Below, piece by piece: positions 54,601-64,000 of a stretch of 64,000 bases of DNA. The DNA is from Phymorhynchus buccinoides (lineage: Eukaryota > Mollusca > Gastropoda > Neogastropoda > Raphitomidae): contig CM065686.1 of NCBI GenBank assembly GCA_017654935.2, positions 27,660,591 through 27,724,590 on the forward strand, read 5' to 3'. The notes under the pieces are model-generated. The model made no database searches. It saw nothing but the letters and a program-made list of their open reading frames with translations, and was not told where the DNA came from. The position numbers and the translations under genes were made by a program. Every line of letters begins with the position of its first letter. Positions within the stretch are counted from its first letter, which is position 1.

Positions 54601-57237
54601 ATAAGTGTGACAAAAATTCAACAAATTGAACCGAAGAGGGATGAAGAGGGTCTATCTTCTTTCCCTAACAAAACAAAAACCAGATGCGCCAACGTAAACT
54701 GTACAAAGAATTAGTGCTCTTGCGTCTAGAAGAGAGGAGTTCAACTGCTCTTATGGAGAAACCTTGTTTCTTCAGGCCCATACTTATAGTAACCAGGCGG
54801 TCAGATTGAGGACCGCTGGATTTGGATGGCCGACGTTTGTCCTTGGCTGCACGAGTGTCCTTGGAGACAGGTGCAGATGCAGCGGGGCAGCCCTCTGGCA
54901 ACCATGGACTCGATGGCCAATAGGGAGTGACCAAAATGAGTTGAAGGGACTCCCGAGAGAACTTCTCCAACACCCTTGGGATCAGGGGTGTTGGAGGGAA
55001 GGCGTACGCAAACATGTTTGTCCAAGGGACCGTGAAGGCATTCCGGGCAAAGGCATCCTTGTCCCGAATGGGCGACACATACAGTGGCAGCCAAGCACTG
55101 TACCTCGTGGCAAAAAGGTCCAGCCACGGCTTGCCCCACTCTTTCCAGACAGGAGGGCCTGGTGAGCAATGGTCCATTCTGTTGGAATGACCTGGGACGA
55201 CCAGCTCAACTGATCGACTATGACATTTAGTTTGCCGGGGACAAACTCTATAGTGATCACAATATCCTGCTTGTGAGCCCACAAGAGGATAGACTCTGCT
55301 GCTAGAGACAACGGGATGGACCTCGTTCCCCCTTGACGACGCAGGTGCGAAAGACAAGTCGTGTTGTCTCCCGACACAGTCACCCATTTCCCGACCAGAA
55401 GGGGAGCGAAGTGGATGAGAGCCAGACGCACTGCCTCCATTTCCAAGAGGTTGATGTGCAGACCTTGGAAGTCTTGAGACCAGAGACCGGAAATCTTTTC
55501 CCCCCAGATGGGCTCCCCAGCTCGAAAGAGAGGCATCCGTGAACAAGAAGAGCTGGTCGCACAGGAGGCGAATTGGCACAGAACTGCCAATCCACTCCGG
55601 ATCCAACCACTGTGTGGAATTGGAGGAACCAAGTCCCGAGAGGCACTGAGTCTTCTAGTCGTGACATGTCCGGGAAAAGGGCGGAAATTTGCCTCTAGAG
55701 AGGTCTTTTGTGCAACCTCCACAGAGGGAGAAGGTCTGCCATAGACTCCATGAGACCTAAGACTCTGAGACCTTGACGAAGAGTTATGGACTGAGAAAGG
55801 AGAAGAGCGTTCAACGTCCGAGTCAACGAAAGAACACGCTCCTGAGTGGGAGACACTTGGAAACTCACAGTGTCGAAGACCATCCCCAAGTAGGTGAATC
55901 TCTGCTTGGGAGTCAGGTCTGACTTTTTGTCGTTCACCTGGAAGCCGAGTTTCGTGGCCAGAAAATTCAATTCCTGAGTGTGACTGAGACAACCTGTCTA
56001 ACTCGAGTTCAAACCAGTCATCGAGGTAAACTTTGACGTATACCTCTTTCCCGAGCGATGACCGCAAACTGCCTGGTCACTTTGGAGAATATCCATGGGG
56101 CCAAGGATAGGCCGAAGGGGAGAGCCGTGAACTGAAGAACCTTCCCATTCCAGACGAAGCGGAGGAAGTGTCTCCTTGAGGGATGGATGAGAATATGAAA
56201 ATAGGCGTCTCTCAAATCTATTGAGGTAGCCCAATCGTTGACTTGGATAGTCTGCCGGATGGAAAACGCTGTTTCCATTTTGAACTTCACTGGGCGAATT
56301 AACTTGTTGAGTGGTGACAAGTCTAGCACTGGCCGAGAAACCCTCCCGACTTTTTTGGGACAGTAAAAAGCCGGGAGTAAAAACCCGGGCCCGGGTTTTC
56401 GACTTGAACTACCACTCCTTTGACGAGCAAAGAATCGACTTCTTCTTGAAGAATCCTGAACCTTTCCGGATCCACCGGAGCGGGGAAGGAAATGGGATCT
56501 TGGGACAGGGGAGGTTCCTGCAGGAACAGAAACCGAAAATCCGCCCGCACCACCCGAAGTATCCAACCGTTCTCGACTAACTCCTGCCAGGCAGGAAAGG
56601 AGTAGCCCAGAGCTCCCACGCTGGAAGGTTGAACGGCTGGATCGACTTTGGGAGATACGGGCTCTACCGAAAAAGCTGCTGTTTCGGTTTGAACGACCTG
56701 TTAGGTCGTCCACCCCGAAAGGAAGACCTTCCTCTGAAAGGAAGCGAGCCACGAGACGAGTAGGCCTGAGCCTTGGAGAGCCACCGCGTTGAGACTGATG
56801 GTGGCGAAAAGGCTGGGACAAAGGCTGGTGACCTGAGCACTGAGAAGAGGGCATGGCCTCTGCACGAAAACGTTTGGCAACAGCCTTGTACATGGCGTCT
56901 TGAGTTGACTCCGCTTTCCGCTTAGACGCTGAGTCAATGGATATATACAGAAAAGATCTGCCAAAGAGTCCCACCCGAGGGAGAGGGAGAGAACGGAGCT
57001 TCTCTTTCTCCACTGAGGACAATCTACACGAAGACCGATTCAAGACTGAGTCCCTACGGAGCGCTGCGATCTGAAGCCTGAGATGTGAGACAGTGTCAGT
57101 CAGGCTAGAGAGAGATTCTCCCAGGAGAGAAATGAGAGATCCTACCGAAGTAGCTTCAATCTCTTCATACAACTGGAAATCCGCTGGATACCCCGTGGGT
57201 GATTTTCCCAACAAACAGGTGAGAGAATGAAGGAACA
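54543..57237 (-). mobile_element. DIRS-D1 segment, R2 copy
   Basis: Minus-strand twin of 51845-54536, with the same domains, the same frame breaks and identical long translated blocks. The recombinase start is at about 54600-54780, methyltransferase-like region to 55170, RNase H to 55610, RT 55695-56619 and ORF1 C-terminus to 57237. Confidence 0.85.
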
Positions 57238-57476
57238 AGACAGTTCATTGGAGAAAGTGTACTGTTCATCTGGTGACATAATGTTAGCACTTTTGGCACT
57301 CTTTGTTTCCCCAGTCAGAACTTTCAACCCTTGCCACGCATCCCTCACATTGCCTGAAAGCACAAAGATCAAGGTCTATTCCACCTGCGTGCTGAGTACT
57401 CTTCTTTACTCCAGCAATACATGGACCACCTACGCCAGGCAGGAAAAGAGACTGACGCATCTCAGGCATCCGTTGG
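57238..57476. pseudogene. LINE fragment at the deletion join, R2 copy
   Basis: Direct equivalent of 25490-25730, ending at TTGG 57473-57476 where DIRS-E ORF1 begins. Same breakpoint as R1. Confidence 0.8.
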
Positions 57477-57920
57477 GAATGCTCAGAGAAAGTGTCCATG
57501 CAAGAAGGGTCAACTGGGTAACCCGCTTCGTCCGTGAGAGGTCCATGTGTAGATCGTTCAGTTTGTCCAGTCATTTTCGAGGTGGGCCCTGGTTCGACTA
57601 AAAGAGCGGACAGAGAAGAGGAGGGGACCAAAACCATGCCCTTGCTTTTGAAACCCGCTATCATCTCGTCAACAAGAGAGCTAGAATCCACTACCGTAAT
57701 GACCTGCTCCTGAGAAACTAGGAGAAGGAAGAGCCGCAGGAGAGGGGGATGAACCGCTTTTCTTAGAACTAGACGACCTGTGCTTAGCCTCTTTCTGACT
57801 AGACGAACGACTAGAAGAAGAACTAGCAGGAAGGAACTTGCCCTTCTCATCCCGTTTGGGATTGAGAGGGTCAGAAGAAACACCAGACTTAGTCGTGAGA
57901 ACCGGGTCGACAGAAGACAT
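57477..57920 (-). pseudogene. DIRS-E ORF1 N-terminal part, R2 copy, with 2-bp deletion
   Basis: Starts MSSVDPVLTTKSGVSSDP at 57920. A 2-bp loss near 57716 shifts the frame after LPSPS; the frame of the remainder (SQEQVITVVDSSSLVDEM) is reached only from another start. The R1 copy lacks this lesion, so it arose after the arms separated or is a sequencing error. Confidence 0.78.
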
Positions 57921-58335
57921 GCTGTCACTAGTGTCAGGGGCAACGACCGAACGACCAGTTCACACAATTTCAAAAATCAATATATCACCAAATACACAAG
58001 AAACAAATCAAATATTACTTCTAAAACACTAGCCAACCAAACCTGCACCCCAATGGGGTATGGGAACACAGATAAAGGCGGGATGGCAAAGAAATCCAAA
58101 GTTTAAAGCAATAAAAAACAGAGAGGGAAGAAAAAGATGGCGCCCCAAAAGTTGGAAAATTTATTCTGAGTTGAAATAGCCTCCACGGAAGTGGCTACAT
58201 ATGGGACTTCCGGTGGCTAAACGCACAGCATCTGTGCCAAGGGAAGAAATTTATAGTCTTTTTTAGACTATGGTATTTTGGTAATTTGGCAATTGCCCCA
58301 AGTTGGAAGAGTAAACTCAGTTCGTAGTGAAACGG
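57921..58335 (-). promoter_or_regulatory. DIRS-E 5' terminal repeat and leader, R2 copy
   Basis: Same as 34948-35361. It ends AACGG at 58331-58335, which is the target duplication of the LTR element that follows. Confidence 0.65.
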
Positions 58336-60001
58336 TGTGACATAAGTGTCCCGCGCGACCCGCTTTCTTTATTTCTTATCTACACCCCCCCCCCTTTCTC
58401 CCCACCCCCCCCCCCCCCCCCCCCAACCCTCTCTCCTTTTCATTTCTCTGTCCGGCCGCCACGTTAATTGCCACCCACCATCTAAAGAACGCCGAATAAG
58501 GCAATTATCTCTTTGAAGCAAGATCTATCTACCCATCACAAGAAAGTGACAACCACGGTTATCTCCCTTTGAAGATGGTTTTGCCGTTCCGAACACGAGA
58601 AGGATTTTGAATGTCGGCACGTGATAAGGATGTAATAGGCGCGTGATTGTTCGGTACATTTAGAACAGCAATCTTGTGACGTGTGGACTGTAATACACCA
58701 ATAGCAGGCTTTCATTGTTTGAAAGTGAAGGCTATAATTGGCGTAGTGAGAAAAAGTTTTTCACACAAGACGCTGAAACTGACTAGAGCAACACCTCTCC
58801 CAGCCAGAATAGCCCACCTAGTAAGTCTTATTGATGACTGGTGATTGAGACTGGTTGTTTGTTTGACTCTAGTTTTGATCTAGATCCTATGTTCAATGAT
58901 GAATAAGGAGTAGATAGATATGCTATAGAAAAGAAGTGGTAAACATTCTATTCTATTTATGTGCACTGATTATTTGTGTGTGTGTGTTTTTGACTTTAAC
59001 ACTTTTGGTACCAGAACCGGAGTTTATGCCTACTAACCCTTTTGTCTATTTTTAGTAGGAAACCTATGGGCCGCAATCTTGCACTTTATGATACCCTTCC
59101 TTTCCAGGTGTTGGATGGAGAGTGATGATGGATTGATCACCTTTTATGTTTTTCTGATCTCAGTTTGTTAACTGAAATTCAGTTTATTTATTAAATAGTG
59201 CTATTGTACAAGGGAAGCCTTCTAGCCGGTTGGGATTCACTAATGCCCTGCCGACTGAAGCCCCTTGTCTCTAAGCCATAGAGATCTACATCCACCTTCT
59301 CCTGTGATTATCAGCAGGGCATCGTGGGCCGGAAGATCATCCCGGACTCCACCAAGCACCAAGACGGGATCGCCGCCAAGACGACCCGCACCCAGAATCC
59401 GCGAGGAGACCACGCCTGAACCGTGCCATCCCGCGAAGCCGTAATCGGAACGACTGGGAGCTACTCTCACCTGACGAGCAAGCCCAGAACTTGAAACAGC
59501 TAAGTCCACCTGACTGCGCCAATCATTTGAACTTTCCTACGGACACCGAAGATAATTAGTAACCCTTCCGGCATGGGGCGAACCTTATAGAAAGACAAAA
59601 GTCTTGTGAATCCTTTCGGATTTCATTGTTTTTTTATCCATATTTTGTTTTGGCGCCATTGAGCTGCTTTATTATTATTGTTGCATAATCTTATGCAGAT
59701 TTTGGGAGTAAATAAAATACAAGTGTCAAATAATCCTGAACCCTTTGGTCAGACTGATGAGAGTGGGAGTCTTGTAATTTCATGTAAAACCCTACTTCTC
59801 TCTGTCTGCCATTTAGAGCAATTCAACCACTTGTATTTCTTACAACCATACGAGCCAGAACCCGGGCACAAATATAAATTTATTAGATGAAAAGGGGCCG
59901 GGAAAGTTGCTCATCTCCCATACCCTAGAGAAGTGGGCTAAAGGCAAATTTTCTAAAGTCTTCCCTAGGGACTTAGCCTTTTAACCCATTACCTCGTCAC
60001 A
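58336..60001 (+). repeat. 5' LTR, R2 copy
   Basis: 1,666 bp, TGTGACATAAG to ACCTCGTCACA. Promoter candidate TATAATT near 58733; polyadenylation signal AATAAA at 59711-59716. Short frames of 60-90 codons are shared by all LTR copies but show no domain and are not called as genes. Confidence 0.92.
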
Positions 60002-60007
60002 TCTAAT

Positions 60008-60027
60008 TGGGGGCTCGCGTCCGGGAT
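60008..60027 (+). promoter_or_regulatory. Primer binding site, R2 copy
   Basis: TGGGGGCTCGCGTCCGGGAT, six bases after the 5' LTR. Proline-tRNA type with two extra central bases. Confidence 0.65.
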
Positions 60028-60273
60028 ATTTTTTTTCATAAAGTCTAACAAATTTCAATTCAAACGGTAGTTCCTTTTCAAAACTGATCTTGTGTCCACT
60101 GGGAAAGTTATTGTGATTTGGTTCACTGTGTTTTGATTTGATTTGTTTGAATGCTATTTATGACTTTATTTTGATGTGCATGCTATTTCTGTTTATGCTG
60201 AAATAGTTAAGTGTTGTTTGATACATTCAACTCAGCAGCTTTGTTTTTATTTTGAATAGTTGTATTTACAACC

Positions 60274-62475
60274 ATGGCTGAGATTGTTAAACTTAGGAGG
60301 GAACTTAAAGAATGGGGAGAATCTCTAGGAATGTCAGGCCAAGAGTTAGCCAATTTTGTCATATCTGAATATGACAAAGAGAAAGCTCGCGAGGTGGCTG
60401 AGAAAGACAAACAGAGAGCTCATGAGGCTCAAGAGGCTGATAAAGCTCGCGAGGACGCTGAGAAAGACAAACAGAGAGCAGAGCAAGAGCAAATCCGTAC
60501 TCATGAGTTAAGGCAGAGACAACTAGTGCAGGATGCCAAAAATAAAGAACTCGAACTTGAGGCCACTGAGCGAGAAAAAGCGCGAGACCATGAGCTAGCT
60601 ATGAAGCAGCTTGAAAACTCAGCAGACTCTGAGACTGCTGCCCCTCAAAATTTTCCCCCTCCCATTCATACCTCAGCCATGACCTTCACATTGGAGGCAT
60701 TCAATGAGGCAACCCAGTCTATCGATGCATTCCTCGATAGATTTGAAAGACTGGCCCAGGAATTTGAGCTTGCTCCGGAAAAGTTCAACCTCAAGCTTGC
60801 CCAAAGTCTCAGGGGTGTGGCTTATGAGGTATACAGTAAACTTCCGTCAAGCCAAATTACCGACTACCCAGCTTTGAAAGAAGCCCTGCTCAACAGATAC
60901 GAGTTGACAGCGGACGCCTACCGGAAAAAGTTCCGGTCAACCAGAAAAGGTAGGGGAGAGTCCTATGCCCAATTTTCAGATAGACTGGGGAACTATCTGA
61001 CAAAATGGGTGTCCCTTTCTGCCAAAACAGAGTCCTATGAGGATCTCCGGGAACTGATGGTTGGCGAGCAACTGCGCGAAACCATGTCCCCAGAGTTACG
61101 CACCTTTACTGCCGAACAAGGTGCCACAACTCTGGCTGACCTCATCCAGCTAAGTGATAGGTACACTCTAGCCCATGATGAACCTAGCGCCCCTAAAAGG
61201 CCAAAACTGCAGCAAGTAGTTGGGTCCACTGGTTCACAGCAGAGCAGGTTTAACCCCAACTCCAACAGTGGGTCAAACAGTTCTACCCATGAACGACAAC
61301 CACTGGGACAACCCTTATTCTGCTCATACTGCAAGTCGAACACCCACAATCGGGATGACTGCAGGAAACTTGCTTACAAGCGGCAAAATGTTGCAACTAT
61401 GCAAGTCGTCTCGACTTCGCAGAATTGCACAAACCCCTCCCCAATCCAGTGTCCAGGCACACCGTCAGTCGTTGGACAGGCGACTGTCAACAACATCCCT
61501 GTTCAGTGTCTCTATGACACTGGACTGTCATGCGACGCCATTGTCTGCGGATCCCTAGTCCCCGCGTCAGCATACACGGGAGACTTCATCTCTCTGCAGG
61601 GCCCTGATGCTGCAATCCCCCCTTCCACTTTGCCAGTCGCCATAATCAATGTCGACACCAGATATGTTAAGGGACCCATCAAGGCAGTGCTCATGGACAG
61701 TCCTGTCTATGACCTCATACTGGGATCACAGTATGTGTTTTTAGGGCACCCCTCTCAACCTGCCCTAGTTTCAGCAGGATTCCCTTCTCCCCAATCCACA
61801 AACCAACTCCCTCCCTCCTTCCCAAAGAGCAAATCTCCCTCAGCAGGGAAGAAACCTCTCAACGCGGCAAACCAAATTGCCGCGCGAGCCAATCCAGATT
61901 GTCCCAAGTCCCCAAGTCCGCCACAACTTGGAAAATCCTTCCCAAGGAATGTCCGCCTAACGACCCAAGACCACTCGCCACAGGTACCTCAGGTGAAAGG
62001 CAGCACTGTACCCGCAAACACCCACCGAAGGTACTATCGGGACAGGCCGCCGCACATACAGCCGTCACCTACCCCTCCCTTTCAGCGAGTGGCAGTCGAC
62101 TTGGTCGGGCCTCTACCTCAACGGAAGAAGAAATTCCGGTACATAGTCACCGTGGTCGACATATGTACCATGAGGTGCGATGCCGCCCCAATCTCCTCAC
62201 TTGATGCTAGCCAGATAGCCGCGGCACTCAAAGCCATTTTCGCCCGAATCGGCCTACCAAACCACATCATCAGCAATGATGAATCCAGGCTAAAGGGGAA
62301 ACTCAGGCAAGAGGTGTTTGCTATTCTGCAATCAACCTTGGGACAACTCAACACAGGATTGCCGCAACAACCTCAGTCGGAATCCATTCCACTGATTTCC
62401 AACCCACCTGCTCCTTTGAACTCTGTGTTGCGACCAGATGTTCCACCATTCCAGCCGACCCAGTCTCCCCACTAA
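60274..62475 (+). CDS. Gag-protease-integrase polyprotein, R2 copy, 733 codons
   Basis: Open throughout from ATG 60274. Same domains as the R1 copy: coiled coil, SCAN-like capsid region, CCHC knuckle near residue 350, DTG protease near 414 with ILG motif near 475, and a truncated integrase core about 605-690. It differs by a one-residue insertion (LQQVVGS) and a few substitutions (SRFNPNS for SSGNPNS). Codons 691-733 (LNTGLPQQPQSES...) are low-complexity, unlike integrase. The open frame over 2.2 kb in a defective element is unexpected unless it is recent or still selected. Confidence 0.85.
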   Translation: MAEIVKLRRELKEWGESLGMSGQELANFVISEYDKEKAREVAEKDKQRAHEAQEADKAREDAEKDKQRAEQEQIRTHELRQRQLVQDAKNKELELEATEREKARDHELAMKQLENSADSETAAPQNFPPPIHTSAMTFTLEAFNEATQSIDAFLDRFERLAQEFELAPEKFNLKLAQSLRGVAYEVYSKLPSSQITDYPALKEALLNRYELTADAYRKKFRSTRKGRGESYAQFSDRLGNYLTKWVSLSAKTESYEDLRELMVGEQLRETMSPELRTFTAEQGATTLADLIQLSDRYTLAHDEPSAPKRPKLQQVVGSTGSQQSRFNPNSNSGSNSSTHERQPLGQPLFCSYCKSNTHNRDDCRKLAYKRQNVATMQVVSTSQNCTNPSPIQCPGTPSVVGQATVNNIPVQCLYDTGLSCDAIVCGSLVPASAYTGDFISLQGPDAAIPPSTLPVAIINVDTRYVKGPIKAVLMDSPVYDLILGSQYVFLGHPSQPALVSAGFPSPQSTNQLPPSFPKSKSPSAGKKPLNAANQIAARANPDCPKSPSPPQLGKSFPRNVRLTTQDHSPQVPQVKGSTVPANTHRRYYRDRPPHIQPSPTPPFQRVAVDLVGPLPQRKKKFRYIVTVVDICTMRCDAAPISSLDASQIAAALKAIFARIGLPNHIISNDESRLKGKLRQEVFAILQSTLGQLNTGLPQQPQSESIPLISNPPAPLNSVLRPDVPPFQPTQSPH

Positions 62476-62559
62476 TTTGTCCCTGTCGCCCAAGTCGAAA
62501 GTGGAGTCGGCGTTCCACAGGAAGATTCCGGTACCAGAATCTTTTCTTCGGGGGGCCTC
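62476..62559 (+). other. 3' untranslated end with purine tract
   Basis: Ends CTTCGGGGGGCCTC directly before the 3' LTR. The G run is the plausible polypurine primer for plus-strand DNA. Confidence 0.5.
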
Positions 62560-64000
62560 TGTGACGTAAGTGTCCCGCGCGACCCGCTTTCTTTATTTCT
62601 TATCTACACCCCCCCCCCCTTTCTCCCCTCCCCACCCCCCCCCCCTCTCTCCTTTTCATTTCTCTGTCCGGCCGCCACGTTAATTGCCACCCACCATCTA
62701 AAGAACGCCGAATAAGGCAATTATCTCTTTGAAGCAAGATCTATCTACCCATCACAAGAAAGTGACAACCACGGTTATCTCCCTTTGAAGATGGTTTTGC
62801 CGTTTCCGAACACGAGAAGGATTTTGAATGTCGGCACGTGATAAGGATGTAATAGGCGCGTGATTGTTCGGTACATTTAGAACAGCATCTTGTGACGTGT
62901 GGACTGTAATACACCAATAGCAGGCTTTCATTGTTTGAAAGTGAAGGCTATAATTGGCGTAGTGAGAAAAAGTTTTTCACACAAGACGCTGAAACTGACT
63001 AGAGCAACACCTCTCCCAGCCAGAATAGCCCACCTAGTAAGTCTTATTGATGACTGGTGATTGAGACTGGTTGTTTGTTTGACTCTAGTTTTGATCTAGA
63101 TCCTATGTTCAATGATGAATAAGGAGTAGATAGATATGCTATAGAAAAGAAGTGGTAAACATTCTATTCTATTAATGTGCACTGATTATTTGTGTGTGTT
63201 TTTGACTTTGGTACCAGAACCGGAGTTTATGCCTACTAACCCATTTGTCTATTTTTAGTAGGAAACCTATGGGCCGCAATCTTGCACTTTATGATACCCT
63301 TCCTTTCCAGGTGTTGGATGGGGAGTGATGATGGATTGATCACCTTTTATGTTTTACTGATCTCAGTTTGTTAACTGAAATTCAGTTTATTTATTAAATA
63401 GTGCTATTGTACAAGGGAAGCCTTCTAGCCGGTTGGGATTCACTAATGCCCTGCCGACTGAAGCCCCTTGTCTCTAAGCCATAGAGATCTACATCCACCT
63501 TCTCCTGTGATTATCAGCAGGGCATCGTGGGCCGGAAGATCATCCCGGACTCCACCAAGCACCAAGACGGGATCGCCGCCAAGACGACCCGCACCCAGAA
63601 TCCGCGAGGAGACCACGCCTGAACCGTGCCATCCCGCGAAGCCGTAATCGGAACGACTGGGAGCTACTCTCACCTGACGAGCAAGCCCAGAACTTGAAAC
63701 AGCTAAGTCCACCTGACTGCGCCAATCATTTGAACTTTCCTACGGACACCGAAGATAATTAGTAACCCTTCCGGCATGGGGCGAACCTTATAGAAAGACA
63801 AAAGTCTTGTGAATCCTTTCGGATTTCATTGTTTTTTTATCCATATTTTGTTTTGGCGCCATTGAGCTGCTTTATTATTATTGTTGCATAATCTTATGCA
63901 GATTTTGGGAGTAAATAAAATACAAGTGTCAAATAATCCTGAACCCTTTGGTCAGACTGATGAGAGTGGGAGTCTTGTAATTTCATGTAAAACCCTACTT
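62560..64000 (+). repeat. 3' LTR, R2 copy, partial
   Basis: Begins TGTGACGTAAG and continues to the window end without reaching its CA edge. It differs from the 5' LTR at a few positions, including a shorter GTGT run and loss of AACACTTT near 63210. Confidence 0.9.

Larger units (their letters stand above)
45093..64000. repeat. Inverted repeat P3, about 19 kb, axis near 54541
   Basis: 45093-54536 matches the inverse of 54543-64000, and the window ends while still inside the arm. The inner 3 kb per arm look almost identical. Further out there are a 2-bp ORF1 deletion near 57716, LTR homopolymer differences, and amino-acid changes in the polyprotein (for example ATESIDAF against ATQSIDAF). The mirror-image joins include both deletion scars and both LTR elements. 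Confidence 0.92.
58336..64000 (+). mobile_element. Full-length Gypsy-type LTR element, R2 copy (3' LTR cut by window)
   Basis: 5' LTR 58336-60001, primer site 60008-60027, polyprotein 60274-62475, G-rich purine tract just before the 3' LTR, 3' LTR from 62560. Left duplication AACGG at 58331-58335; the right one lies outside. Same site, same orientation relative to DIRS-E and same LTR-specific start bases as the R1 copy. Confidence 0.92.

Noticed and set aside
51161..57920. A novel chimeric palindromic transposon built from DIRS-E, LINE and DIRS-D1
   Set aside because: The order equals the left copy of the locus minus 25731-34501, so an ordinary deletion followed by an inverted join explains it.

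Overview
This is animal nuclear DNA, probably from a marine invertebrate, with no bacterial operons, tRNA or rRNA genes. Almost everything is retrotransposon. The elements are tyrosine-recombinase (DIRS1-like) retrotransposons, a long-LTR Gypsy-type element with gag-protease-integrase coding, and 3' ends of LINE-type (CR1/Jockey-like and RTE-like) non-LTR elements. The only host-gene signal is one exon that looks like a membrane adenylyl cyclase, present twice in opposite orientation. The taxon cannot be fixed from sequence alone. The DIRS, LINE and long-LTR mix and the 1-3% differences between copies suit a heterozygous mollusc or similar lophotrochozoan, but this is inference.

Layout. 1-7254 is an inverted repeat (P1, axis near 3670) whose arms hold the adenylyl cyclase exon and two opposed copies of DIRS family A. 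From 4516 to 25490 five DIRS units stand head to tail on the minus strand: A (4516-10405), B (10403-15100), C (15098-21204), a 295-bp solo terminus D2 (21202-21496), and D1 (21494-25490, 5' end lost). Each boundary falls at the same short core, AGATTGGTRGATTTT. A 5'-inverted LINE fragment follows (25490-26060), then about 2.6 kb of unassigned AT-rich DNA. DIRS-E (28782-37047) comes next. It is the best preserved element: gag open for 860 codons, pol broken by one TGA, recombinase open. It sits inside a LINE open reading frame and carries a solo LTR in its 5' terminal repeat. Three more LINE 3' ends and a 63-bp satellite follow, then a 500-N gap (40653-41152).

Everything right of the gap is the same locus again, twice. 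R1 (about 41400-54536) is inverted and R2 (54543-64000+) is direct. Relative to the left copy, both have lost the equivalent of 25731-34501 (8,771 bp, 4-bp TTGG microhomology) and both keep a full-length LTR element where the left copy has only a solo LTR. R1 and R2 meet head to head at 54537-54542 with almost no spacer (P3), and L and R1 meet at the N gap (P2). This is either a series of real inverted duplications or allelic contigs joined in alternating orientation. The sequence cannot decide, but it predicts clear tests.

How the parts work. In DIRS elements gag-like ORF1, a reverse transcriptase-RNase H-methyltransferase-like polyprotein and a tyrosine recombinase make a circular DNA that the recombinase inserts. 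The inverted terminal repeats and the internal complementary region (ICR) seen in all five families allow the circle junction to be read directly. Most coding copies here are decayed. B and C lack recognisable RT and would depend on enzymes made elsewhere.
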